Under the pieces are notes generated by a model that searched no databases, was not told the DNA's origin, and was given only the letters and a program-made list of their open reading frames with translations. From Acidobacteriota bacterium (GTDB lineage: Bacteria; Acidobacteriota; Terriglobia; Acidiferrales; UBA7541), in the NCBI GenBank assembly GCA_018268785.1, contig JAFDVY010000028.1:1-36477 (forward strand): a stretch of 36,477 nucleotides of DNA, in the 5' to 3' direction. Below, in pieces: positions 1 through 10,000 of this stretch. A program made the position numbers and the translations under genes. Numbering within the stretch: position 1 is the first letter of the stretch; every line of letters begins with the position of its first letter.

Positions 1-86
1 GACCAGCCTTACCCTGTGCAACTGTGGAGGCTGTAATAGTATGATGTTTCTTAGATTGTGCAACGGCTACTTTCGATACATTACTC

Positions 87-1403
87 ATGGGTCCGATGTA
101 CCGGGTACTTATTTTAGGCGGGGGCTTCGGGGGCCTGCTGGCGGCCCAAAGACTGAAGCGCGCGCCCGCGCAAGTGACACTGATTGACCGCCGGAATTTC
201 CACCTTTTTCAGCCACTCTTATACCAGGTAGCAACGGGATCGCTCTCTCCGGGAGAGATTGCGGCGCCGTTGCGCAGTGTTTTAAGCAAACAGAAAAACT
301 GCGAAGTATTGCTGGGGGAAGCGGCGGATATAGATCCGGACGCGAAGAGGGTGACGCTGGCGGATGGCGGGGTGTTTGAGTATGACGCGCTGGTCGTGGC
401 GACGGGATCGCAGACGTCTTATTACGGGAACGATTCGTGGCGGCCGAATGCGCCAAGCTTAAAGACGGTGGAAGAGGCGACGGCAATCCGGCACAAATTG
501 TTGTACGCGTTCGAACGGGCGGAGCGCGCGGAGAGGGAAGATGAAGCGCGGAAGTGGCTGACCTTCGTGATTGTGGGGGCTGGCGCAACGGGAATGGAGC
601 TTGCGGGAGCGCTGGCGGAGATTGCGAATCAGACGCTGAAGCACGATTTTCGGAGGATCAATCCGAGTAATGCGCGAATCATTTTGATGGAAGGGGGGCC
701 GAGGGTGTTGACGGCATTCCCGGAGGCGTTGTCATTGAAGGCGGAAAAGCTGGTGACGCGGCTGGGAGTGGAAGTGAAAAAGGACGTGATGGCGACGAGC
801 GTGGATGAGAATGGCGTTACGTACAAACACGGCGACACGACGGAACGGCTCGAGGCGAAAACAGTGCTGTGGGCGGGCGGAGTTACTACGAATGCCTTTG
901 GAAAAACACTGGCGGCGAGAACGAAAGCGGAGACGGATCGAAGCGGGCGAATCAAGGTGACGCCGCAACTGACGGTGCCGAATTATCCGGACATTTTTGT
1001 TGTTGGAGATCTGGCGACCTTGAACGATGAAAAAGGAAAGCCGCTTCCCGGCGTGGCACAAGTGGCGATGCAGGGTGGCACGTTTGTGGCGAAGGCAATT
1101 CGGGCGCGAATTGAGGGGAAGACGTTTGAAAAAGCATTTCATTATTTCAACAAGGGCGACATGGCGGTGATCGGGCGCGCTGCGGCGATTGCGAATATTT
1201 TTGGTGTGCAAGTCTCTGGATTGCTGGCTTGGCTGGCGTGGTTGTTCATTCACTTGATATATATCGTGGAATTTCAGAGCCGCGTGGTGGTTTTCGTTCA
1301 GTGGGGATTCGAATACCTGACGTTCAGCCGCGGGGCGCGGTTGATTACCGGGGTGGATGTGGAAGATTCGGTGAGCAAACGCCCGCCGACGTCGAATTCG
1401 TAA
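87..1403 (+). CDS. ndh: Type II NADH dehydrogenase (NDH-2), NAD(P)/FAD-dependent oxidoreductase
   Basis: The 438-residue protein is a single-subunit, non-proton-pumping NADH:quinone oxidoreductase acting on the inner face of the membrane. It starts with an FAD-binding Rossmann motif (GGGFGG, residues 11-16). A second dinucleotide motif, VIVGAGATGMELAGA, near residue 162 binds NADH, and the second FAD motif VFVVGDLA lies around residue 307. The C-terminal 70 residues contain a hydrophobic/aromatic stretch (LLAWLAWLFIHLIYIVEF) that fits the family's membrane-anchoring helix. Length is normal for NDH-2. No clear ribosome-binding site precedes the ATG at 87; an in-frame ATG at 96 (MYRVLILGGG) is an equally good start. 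It appears to be monocistronic. With the sdh genes at the other end of the window it indicates a quinone-based respiratory chain. A sulfide:quinone reductase is less likely because the NDH-2 C-terminus is present. Confidence 0.9.
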   Translation: MGPMYRVLILGGGFGGLLAAQRLKRAPAQVTLIDRRNFHLFQPLLYQVATGSLSPGEIAAPLRSVLSKQKNCEVLLGEAADIDPDAKRVTLADGGVFEYDALVVATGSQTSYYGNDSWRPNAPSLKTVEEATAIRHKLLYAFERAERAEREDEARKWLTFVIVGAGATGMELAGALAEIANQTLKHDFRRINPSNARIILMEGGPRVLTAFPEALSLKAEKLVTRLGVEVKKDVMATSVDENGVTYKHGDTTERLEAKTVLWAGGVTTNAFGKTLAARTKAETDRSGRIKVTPQLTVPNYPDIFVVGDLATLNDEKGKPLPGVAQVAMQGGTFVAKAIRARIEGKTFEKAFHYFNKGDMAVIGRAAAIANIFGVQVSGLLAWLAWLFIHLIYIVEFQSRVVVFVQWGFEYLTFSRGARLITGVDVEDSVSKRPPTSNS

Positions 1404-1545
1404 CTGTCTTTGCCTCAGTGCTTTTCTGTCGTGGCGAATAACTGCGTCGTTTCGAAACACATTTACGACTAGTGCAGATGTGGAACAGTTTTGTCTGGAA
1501 CTCCGCTTGCATGTTTCCGTGTGCCGGGAACTGGAGGCAGTGAGG

Positions 1546-2346
1546 ATGAGTTTGGGGGAAGACAGGAGTTCCGCGACGTTCGCCAAGGCCGGATCAGGCC
1601 GGCAGGAGAAAAGTGCGGGAGGCGGGGCGGCGGGAGTGGAGATTATCGGGTTCCCGCAAATTCTCTTTACGCGCACTTTTGGCGATCCAGACATGCTGTT
1701 TGTGCCGCTGCTGGATGCGGGGCGGGAAGCGTTCGCAATGATCGAGCGCCTCGTTTCGCACGGAGAAAAAAGAGAGAACGCGGTGAAGCTCAGTGGGATG
1801 CAACTGGCATCGTCTCTATTGCAGGACTCGAGTTTTTCGCTGGTGGCGCGCGGGCTGTCGCACGAAAATTCTTACACAGTGGATCTCGAGAACGGAACGT
1901 TGCTGGTGCAGACGCGTCTGTTTGCGGTGGTCAGCCGGCGGACTTCGTTCTTCAAGGTGGAGATTGTGGGAAAGTTTGGCGAGATGTTCGTGGTGCGGAA
2001 CCCTTCGCAGAACACGGTGATCATGCAGGTGGAAGAAGAGCGGCTGCGACAGCCGAATTTTTTCTCGACGACGCTGGCGCAGGAATGTTTGCGCGCGCAG
2101 ATGGGCCAGGAGCGATTCGGGCGCGTGGAAGATGCAGTGACGGGGCAATTTCACCAGGAAGTGAGGATGGTAGTGCCAGTGTCGGGGAACAGGATTCCGA
2201 TTGTACTCAGGCAAAAGGAAGACGGCGGAACTTGGGACATCGTGGACGACCGGAAGCAGGAGTGGGTTGGAACGCTGGAGGCGGGACAAGAGGGACCGTT
2301 GCGTTCGCTGATCGAATCGGTTAAGGAATTGTTTGACCGGAAATAA
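1546..2346 (+). CDS. Conserved-looking hypothetical protein, 266 aa
   Basis: I do not recognise this protein. The reading frame is open upstream to 1480, but the ATG at 1546 has a good Shine-Dalgarno sequence (GGAGG at 1533-1537, 8 bases upstream), so I place the start there. It has no signal peptide, no membrane segment and no cysteine cluster. The first 20 or so residues are low complexity (Gly/Ala/Ser), followed by a mixed alpha/beta region. The middle (TVDLENGTLLVQTRLFAVVS ... FFKVEIVGKFGEMFVVRNPS) reads as alternating beta strands, like a small beta-barrel or tubby/scramblase-like sheet, but this is only a guess. The C-terminus is an amphipathic helix. It follows the NADH dehydrogenase by about 140 bases on the same strand without an obvious functional link. 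An overlapping +1-frame reading (1491-2324) has a Gly/Arg-rich composition typical of a shadow and is not used. Confidence 0.6.
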   Translation: MSLGEDRSSATFAKAGSGRQEKSAGGGAAGVEIIGFPQILFTRTFGDPDMLFVPLLDAGREAFAMIERLVSHGEKRENAVKLSGMQLASSLLQDSSFSLVARGLSHENSYTVDLENGTLLVQTRLFAVVSRRTSFFKVEIVGKFGEMFVVRNPSQNTVIMQVEEERLRQPNFFSTTLAQECLRAQMGQERFGRVEDAVTGQFHQEVRMVVPVSGNRIPIVLRQKEDGGTWDIVDDRKQEWVGTLEAGQEGPLRSLIESVKELFDRK

Positions 2347-2777
2347 TTGAGATTAACGGTGGCTAATATGCCGCCGGAGAAACTTTCCCGAGGGTCAATT
2401 CGGCCCGGTGGGAGCTGCAATTCCCAATCCGGCTTTTGAAGGGCCAAGCGTACGGAATCCCTCTGCTCAGTTTCCGAGAGTTGAAAAACGTTGCGGCTCA
2501 GAAATCGGTAGTTATGCCGGTAATTTCAAAGCAAAAATTGACAAACTTGCGGACAGTTGTGTCCTGCCGGTGCTGACGGTAATCACCGGCGAAGACTCTC
2601 CCCTGTCCACACTTGAGCCGAACGATGGCATCGCTACGCCATTGAATTCTGGAGAGGAGGCAATCTGGGTCAGTTTGATCACGCACGGCCCCTGAGGCCG
2701 CGTTCATTGGAGAGTTCCAATACATTGGGTATTGCGATTGCTATGTATTCTTGTGGACGGCAAGCACGAGCGGACAG
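2347..2777. other. Intergenic region upstream of the fliM-like gene, no gene seen
   Basis: About 430 bases carry no convincing gene. A 95-codon open frame at 2408-2695 has no ribosome-binding site and no recognisable protein. A short perfect inverted repeat (ATTGGA, 4-base loop, TCCAAT) lies at 2706-2721, and a TATGTA hexamer follows at 2743-2748, about 30 bases before the start of the FliM-like gene. These could be an operator and a -10 element, but no good -35 box is visible, so I do not call a promoter. Confidence 0.5.
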
Positions 2778-3761
2778 ATGCGCAAAACTCTCGAACAGAG
2801 CGAAATTGACGCGCTCTTTAGCAAGGCTCAGGCGGCGCAAAGGGCATCGCGCAGCAAGCCGCTGCAAAAGATCGTTCCGTGGGACCTGCGCGGTTCGAAT
2901 CAGCTCACCGCCGACCAGTTGCTCTCCGTTTCCACGCTGCATGAATCTCTGGCGCGCAGGCTGAGCGGATCGATTGGGGCCCATTTGCGCGTCGCATTTG
3001 AGATGACGCTGGTTTCCGTGGAACAACTCGCTTACCGAGAATTTCTCGGCCGTTTGCCGGACATCACCTATTTTTCTTCGATGCATGTCATGCCGATTGA
3101 TGCGCGCGCGGCCGTGCAACTTGATATCAGCCTGGCTTATCCGGTCATCGACGTGGTTTTGGGCGGAAACGGCACGGAGGCGCAGGATGTCCGCGATCTC
3201 ACGGAAATTGAAGAGCAGATCCTGGAATCCGTTTTTCGTTTGATTCTCCTTGACCTGCACGCGACGTGGGCTCCTGTTCTTGACCTCGATTTCAAATTCG
3301 AGCAGCGCCAGCGGAACGTCGAGATGCAGAACACCATGTTGCCCGGAGAGAAAATTCTCTGTCTCAGCTTTGAAGCACGGATTGCGGAAACGTCTGGAAC
3401 GCTTGCCATGGTCTTTCCCGCGGTGATTACAAATGCATTGTTGCGAAAGCTCTCCGTACAGGGTTCCTATTCGGAGCGCATCCCTTCCCGGGACACGGCA
3501 CGCCGGATGCGTGAGCGCATCATGGATTGCCATTTCCTCGTGGACCTGAGCTTGCCGCCGAGTGCGGTCACTATCCGTGAGTTGGTCAGCTTGGAGAAGG
3601 ACCAAGTATTGATGCTTCCGCAGCGTTCCAGGGAACCAGTCCGCCTCAACATCGCCGGCAAGCCAATGTTTCGCGCGCATCCCGTTCGCCATGGCACGCA
3701 GCGCGGCGCCCGCATTGAGGAACGTGTTCCGTTGTCTCCATCGACTCCAAAAGGGAATTAG
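2778..3761 (+). CDS. fliM: Flagellar motor switch protein FliM-like
   Basis: The product (327 aa from the ATG at 2778) matches FliM, the C-ring protein that binds CheY-P and sets rotation direction. The N-terminus carries the CheY-P-binding peptide pattern, here LEQSEIDALF (residues 5-14), followed by the FliM middle domain, including a stretch like the family's 'HE..ARRLSGSIGAHLR' and 'DISLAYPVIDVVLGG'. The last ~80 residues fit the SpoA/FliN domain (LPPSAVTIRELVSLEKDQVL ... LNIAGKPMFRAHPV). Length is normal. A TTG nine codons upstream (2751) could also start the frame, but the N-terminus from 2778 aligns with FliM. Nothing else flagellar (fliN, fliG, fliL, motAB, flhAB) is present in the 36 kb, so it is an isolated copy. 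It may be a dispersed part of a motility system or a relic; all domains look intact. Confidence 0.85.
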   Translation: MRKTLEQSEIDALFSKAQAAQRASRSKPLQKIVPWDLRGSNQLTADQLLSVSTLHESLARRLSGSIGAHLRVAFEMTLVSVEQLAYREFLGRLPDITYFSSMHVMPIDARAAVQLDISLAYPVIDVVLGGNGTEAQDVRDLTEIEEQILESVFRLILLDLHATWAPVLDLDFKFEQRQRNVEMQNTMLPGEKILCLSFEARIAETSGTLAMVFPAVITNALLRKLSVQGSYSERIPSRDTARRMRERIMDCHFLVDLSLPPSAVTIRELVSLEKDQVLMLPQRSREPVRLNIAGKPMFRAHPVRHGTQRGARIEERVPLSPSTPKGN

Positions 3762-4060
3762 AGCCTCAAGCCATCCAACGTCATAGAGGGAGTACGGTAA
3801 ATTGCCATCGACAGGGTTACCGCGACGAGCAGAATTAAAGTTGTGGCGTCACGCCGGCTCCAAGGAAAGAGGGAGCTCGGCTCCACGGAGTTGCAATATT
3901 GGATATGTATACGGCGATTGTGGCCCTTTTCTTGGAAGTCGTCGGCGGGGGATCTCAGCGTTTCCAGAATAAATCCTTTGTTAAGATCTTTGAAAAAATG
4001 TTAATCTCCTTCGCTGACCCCCCAGTCCCAGGTCTTGGTAATCGCATCGCAATCCGGTAA
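3762..4060. other. Intergenic region before the giant secreted-protein gene
   Basis: Three hundred bases without a gene. It holds a small GC hairpin (GGAGC, loop TCG, GCTCC, 3872-3884) and, nearer the next gene, an AT-rich tract containing a possible promoter. I looked for a cyclic-di-GMP riboswitch, which would suit a surface-protein gene, and saw no matching core. Confidence 0.5.
3978..4005 (+). promoter_or_regulatory. Possible sigma70-like promoter of the giant secreted-protein gene
   Basis: TTGTTA at 3978-3983 and GTTAAT at 4000-4005 are separated by 16 bases; each matches four of six consensus positions. It lies about 56 bases before the GTG start in the most AT-rich part of the gap. 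This is a by-eye match only. Confidence 0.35.
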
Positions 4061-7000
4061 GTGGGAGTCAAGGTGAATCTGAACAGGCCTTTGTTGGCTT
4101 TTCGCGGTGTGCTGTCTGCCTTCAAGCGTTGTGTTCCTTACCTAGCATTGCTCCCTCTTTTTCTCCCGACCGTGGCTACTGCGCAAGGCACAACCCCCGC
4201 CTTCGTTCAGGAAAAAGACAAACAGGTCAATTCGGGCACTCAAAATTCCGTCGCATTATCCAAGTCCACGACTGCGGGAAATCTCCTTGTCGTGTATCTC
4301 ATTTGGGACAATACAGGCGCCGTCGGGCTATCCGATTCACTCGGCAATTCCTACATAAGCGCGGCGGCTGCTACACGATGGAGTGGCGGCCAGTTCAGCG
4401 CCCAGATTTTTTATGCCATTAATGCCGGCAGTGGGGCCGATACAGTTACCGCAACGTTTGCCACCGCAGTTAAGTCCTTTGGCATTGTCTATGCGCACGA
4501 ATATTCTGGAATCAGCCAAGCAACTCCCCTCGATGTGTCCGTTTCTGCCGTGGGAAACTCAGGCTCTCTGAATAGTGGAGCAGTCACCACCACGAATGCT
4601 TCGGACTTGCTTTTTGCTGGCGGCGTCTCGGCAACTACGGTTACAGCCCCTGGACCCGGCTATGTTGCGCGCTCGACATTTCAGGGAAACATCACCGAGG
4701 ATCGCGTCGTTTCCGCGGCGGGCGCCTATTCCGCGACGGCGAGCAATAGCGCCGGGGGCTGGGGGATGCAATTAGTTGCATTTAAGGGAGCGGGCGGCGC
4801 GATTATTACTTCGCCGACCGTCACAAGCCAGCCATCGAGTCAAACTGTGACTGCGGGCCAGACGGCCACGTTCTCGGTAGTAGCAAACGGGTCTGCCCCC
4901 CTTAGTTACCAGTGGCAAAAGAATGGAAGCCCGATCACTGGTGCAAATTCCTCCAGTTACACCACTCCAGTCACAGCACTATCCGACAATGGAGCAAAGT
5001 TCGTTGTAGTGGTTTCGAATTCCGGCGGCTCGGTGACCAGTAACGCCGCAACTCTGACGGTAAATGCGCCCGTAACCCTCCAGTCCATTTCGGTCACGCC
5101 ATCCAATCCGTCTGTAAATCAATCGCAGACCCAGCAATTTGCCGCAACTGGTACATACAGCGACGGCAGCACCAAGGACATCACGGCCAGCGTTACTTGG
5201 GCATCTTCGACTCCGGCCATTGCCACCATCAGCGCAACGACAGGTCTGGCCACTGGGGTCGCACCCGGCACGACACAAATCACTGCGACTCTCGGCAGTA
5301 CCGTAAGCCCCGCCGATACGCTCACCGTGAATGCTCCGACTCTTCAGTCAATTGCCGTGTCCCCTGCTAATCCGGCCCTCTTTCCGACGCAAACGCAACA
5401 ATTCAGCGCCACCGGCAAATACAGCGATGGAAGCTCCAAAGACGTAACGGTAACGGCTACCTGGACATCCTCCAGCCCGGCGATTGCCACAATTGGCACA
5501 AGCTCGGGCTTGGCGACAGGCGTCACCGCCGGCACGACGCAAATCACGGCAACATTGGGCAGTGTGACGAGTCCATCTGACACGCTCACCGTAAATGCGG
5601 TTACGCTTCAGTCGATTGCCGTTACACCGACCAATTCGTCCATAAATCCGTCGCAGACGCTGCAATTCACAGCCACAGGTACTTATAACGACGGCAGCAC
5701 CAAAGTCATAACGACCAGTGTTGCCTGGACATCCTCCAACCCTTCCGTGGCCACCATCGATGGAAGGCTGGGGCTGGCGACGGGCCTCAGTGCAGGCATT
5801 ACGCAAGTCACGGCTTCTCTGAACAGCGTGGTCAGCTCTGCAGATCCACTAACGGTGATTTCTGCCGGCGGGAACTCCTACACCACAACCTTTCCGCTAA
5901 CGGAAAACCCCATCTCCGAGGGAGGGAAGTGGATCAACGGAAAGACGGTAGGGCTTGATTGGTCGGATGTTCGGACCACGCCAGGACTTGCCATTGGTAC
6001 ACAAACAGCCACAGTGCTCTATGATGATTCCACGGCAATACTCAGCGGCACATGGGGCCCCGATCAAACGACGCAGGCGACGGTTTACACAGTCAATCAG
6101 AGCACCAATCTGTTTGAAGAAGTAGAACTTAGGCTGCGAACTTCCATCTCCGCACATTCTATTGCCGGTTACGAAGTCAATTTCCGCTGCACTCCCGTTG
6201 GCAACCAGTACGTTCAGGTCGTTCGCTGGAACGGCCCGTTCAATAACTTCACATTGCTCGACAGCAAAGCAGGCCCTGGTCTAAAAACGGGCGATATTGT
6301 GTCAGCGACGGTCGTTGGCAGCACTATTTCCGGCTACATCAATGGAGTGCTGATCGTACAAGTAACCGACACAACCTTCACCAATGGCAACCCTGGAATC
6401 GGTTTCTACCTTCAGAGCGGCACCGCCGCACAAGAAGGCGACTATGGTTTTACGAGCTTCACAGCGTCCGATGGCGGGCCGGCCGATACAATTCCGCCTT
6501 CTGTCCCGACGAACTTAGCGGCAAACGTCATCTCATCTTCTGAAATTGATCTGAGCTGGACTGCTTCGACGGATAATGTCGGCGTTCTGGGGTATAGGGT
6601 ATTCCGCAATAGCACCCAGATTGCGACCACAGCGACTTCGAGCTACGCCGATCTGACCGCAGTCCCCGGCGTTCCCTATGCGTATACCGTCGCCGCTTTT
6701 GACGCCGCTGGAAATGTGTCCGCACAATCCTCACCGGTCAACGCTCAGACAGTCGGCGCTCCAGATGTGACCCCACCTTCAATCCCGGCAAATCTGCAAT
6801 CTTCGAATATTTCGACTACCTCCGTGACACTTGCTTGGTCCGCATCGACGGATAATGTGGGAGTTACTGGCTACCAGATTTTTCGCAACGGCACTCAGGT
6901 AGGCACAACAACAACCGCTACGACTTTTACCGACACTCAACTGACTGCTTCGACCACCTACGCCTACACGGTTGCTGCGTTTGATGGCTCCGGCAATGTC

Positions 7001-10000
7001 TCCGCGCAATCGCAACCTCTCTCCGTCACTACAGCCTCAATCGTCGTGACTCCCCCATCCTTTGTGCAGGCAAACAACAATCAAATCGCAAACGGGTCGG
7101 CGGTTTCCATTGCTTTCCATTCCGCAACGCAGACCGGGAACACGATTGTGGTCTATGCAATTTGGAGCAATACCGGTGCTGCGACCATCACCGATTCCGC
7201 GGGAAACACCTTTGCAAGCATCGGAGCGCCTCTCGTTTGGGGCGGCGGTTTCAGCGCTCAGGTTTTCTACGCTAGCCATATCGCCGGGGGCGCGGACACG
7301 GTCACTGCCTCCTTCCAGACTGGCGTGACTTCATTCGGCGTTCTCTATGTGCATGAATATTCTGGCATCGATCCGGCCAATCCAATTGATGTCACGTCCT
7401 CGGCTACGGGGTCGTCTGCGACATTGAATAGCGGAAGCGCGACTACAACTGCGCCCAATGATTTGATTTTTGGTGCCGGGGTCTCCGACAACTCCGTCAC
7501 AGCAGCGGGTTCCGGTTTCCTTTCGCGAGATCTCGCTTACGGCAATATTACAGAAGACCGAGTCGGCGCCTCGATTGGCTCCTATGCCGCTACAGCAACT
7601 CACAATGGAAAAATCTGGGGAATGCAAATGGTCGCCTTCCGAGCTTCCGGCGCCGTCACACCGCCTCCCGCGATTTCAGTCACGGTGAGTCCGAAAACGC
7701 CGAGTGTTCAGGTGGGATTGACGCAGCAATTTACCGCCACGGTGGCGAACACTTCGAACTCGGCAGTGACGTGGCAGGTGAACAACGTGACCGGTGGAAA
7801 CTCGACCGTCGGCACGATTAGTGTGAGCGGTCTTTACACGGCCCCGGCGAGCGTTCCAAGCGGCGCAGTCACCGTGAAAGCGACCTCGCAGGCCGACAAC
7901 ACGAAGTCCGACACAGCGACAGTGACGGTGACGCCAGCTCCAGTGATTGGGGTCACCGTCAGCCCAACCACGCCGACGGTACAGACTGGCGCAACACAGC
8001 AGTTCACGGCGACAGTTACCAACACATCCAACACTGCCGTTACTTGGCAGGTGAACGGCACGACGGGCGGCGATTCGGCGCACGGAACGATCAGTGCCAG
8101 TGGATTGTTTACCGCGCCTACGGCAGTTCCTTCGCCGGCTACTGTGACTGTGACCGCGATCTCGCAAGCCGACAATACGAAGTCGGGAAGCGCGACAGTA
8201 ACGATTACGTCGACCGGGTCCGTGACCGTAACGGTCAGTCCGAAGCGCGCCGCGATCACCACGGGGCAGACGCAGACTTTTGCTGCTTCTATAAACGGTT
8301 CGACAAGCACAAGCGTGACGTGGGAAGTGGATACGGTGCCGGGCGGTAACGCAACCGTGGGAACGATCAGCGCTGGCGGTGTTTACATACCACCCGCCAC
8401 TGGCAGCATGCACAACGTTGTCGCGCGAAGCACCTCGAATACGACTTCGGCTTCTCCGGCTTCGACGGTTGCCGTGACCGATCTCGCAGGCGTGTACACC
8501 TACCACAATGACATTTCGCGCAGTGGAATCAACGCGCAGGAATACGCTCTTACGGCTTCGACCGTGACTTCGGCGACGTTCGGGAAGCTGTTCTCCTGCC
8601 CGGTCGACGCAGTGGTCTACGCCCAGCCGTTGTGGGTGGCGAACGTGAACTTCAGCGGCGTGAAACACAACGTGCTGATCGTGGCGACGCAGCACGACAC
8701 GATTTACGCTTTTGACGCCGACGCGAGTTCCTGCACAGCGCTGTGGTCGAAGAGCTTGCTCAACACAGGAGAGACTTGGGTCGGCGGCGACAGCGATCTG
8801 GGATGCAGCGATATTGAGCCGGATGTCGGCATCGTGGGCACGCCAGTGATCGATTCGGTCACGAATACAATCTACGTTGCCTCGAAATCGAGGATCACCG
8901 CGAACGGCACGATTGTCGCGCGAATTCACGCCCTGGACCTGATCACCAGCGCGGAAAAGTTCAGCGGGCCGACGGTCATTTCCGGCAGCATCGGCTCGGC
9001 TTCTTTTGATGCGAAGAGGAACAATCAGCGGCCCGGACTGGCGCTGGTCGGTGGCAAGGTGTACGTCGGCTTTGGGTCACATTGCGATTTGTCCAGTTAT
9101 CGTGGATGGCTTTTGGGCTACACAGCGGCGGACTTGACCGTTGCGCCTTCTGTGTACACAACCGCGCCACATGCAACGACTGGCGTGGAATCGGGCATCT
9201 GGATGTCCGGCGGAGCCCCATCGGTAGACGCCAGCAACAACCTCTATGTCACCACCGGCAACGGAACGTTTGACGCGAACTCCGCGTCGGCGCCGAACGA
9301 CGATTTCGGCGATTCCATTCTGAAGCTTTCCACGACGTCCGGCATTTCCGTTACGGACTCTTTCACGCCGAGCGACTACTTGAACCGGCAATCCAGCGAT
9401 CAGGATGTGGGCGCAGGCGGCGTGACGATCATGCCGGACCAGCCCTCGGGCCCTGTGCCGCACCTTCTGGTCACCGGCGGCAAGGGCGGAATTATGTTTC
9501 TGCTCAACCGCGACAATTTGGGGCATGTTGGCGGCGCCGTGCAGCAATTCGGCGTGGGCGGCTCGAGCTTTTCCACTCCGGTTTTCTGGCAAAACCACTT
9601 TTACTTTATCGGCTCGGGTGGAAATTCGACCTTGCAATCGTTCACGTTCGATCCCACAACTCCCAAATTCTTGCTTCCGGCTGGCTCGCAGTCGAGCGAG
9701 AGTTACGGTTTCCCGGGAGCTACACCGTCGTTGTCCGCAAGCGGCACATCGAATGGAATCGTCTGGGCGCTCAGCACAAACTCGTATTGCACAACGCAAT
9801 CGACCAGTTGCGGTCCGGCAATTCTGCGGGCCTACGACGCGACCAATGTGAGCACAACGCTCTGGCACAGCGACGCCAATTCCGCTGACGCGGCCGGCTT
9901 TGCCGTGAAATTCACCGTGCCAACGGTGGCCAACGGGAAAGTCTATGTCGGCACAAGAGGCAACGATTGCCGCACCACGTGCACGACAACACCCACAACC

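Noticed and set aside
1491..2324. 277-codon plus-strand open frame overlapping the hypothetical protein gene
   Set aside because: Gly/Arg-rich shadow in the +1 frame; the frame starting at 1546 has the ribosome-binding site and normal amino-acid composition.
2408..2695. 95-codon open frame between the hypothetical gene and fliM
   Set aside because: No ribosome-binding site, no recognisable protein, and no coding-like periodicity by eye.
2679..3692. 337-codon minus-strand open frame opposite the FliM-like gene
   Set aside because: Composition is Arg/His/Gln-rich and unlike any family, while the plus frame matches FliM from end to end.
3762..4060. Possible cyclic-di-GMP or other riboswitch before the surface-protein gene
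   Set aside because: Only one small hairpin is present and no known riboswitch core could be matched.
5071..5866. Regular repeats that could be mistaken for a CRISPR or satellite array
   Set aside because: The period is about 265 bases, units are diverged, and they are in frame as Ig domains of one protein.
7676..8929. 417-codon open frame on the minus strand inside the giant secreted-protein gene
   Set aside because: Its product is Arg/His/Cys-rich with no motif, and the plus strand encodes clear Ig repeats and a propeller over the same bases. It is an antisense shadow.
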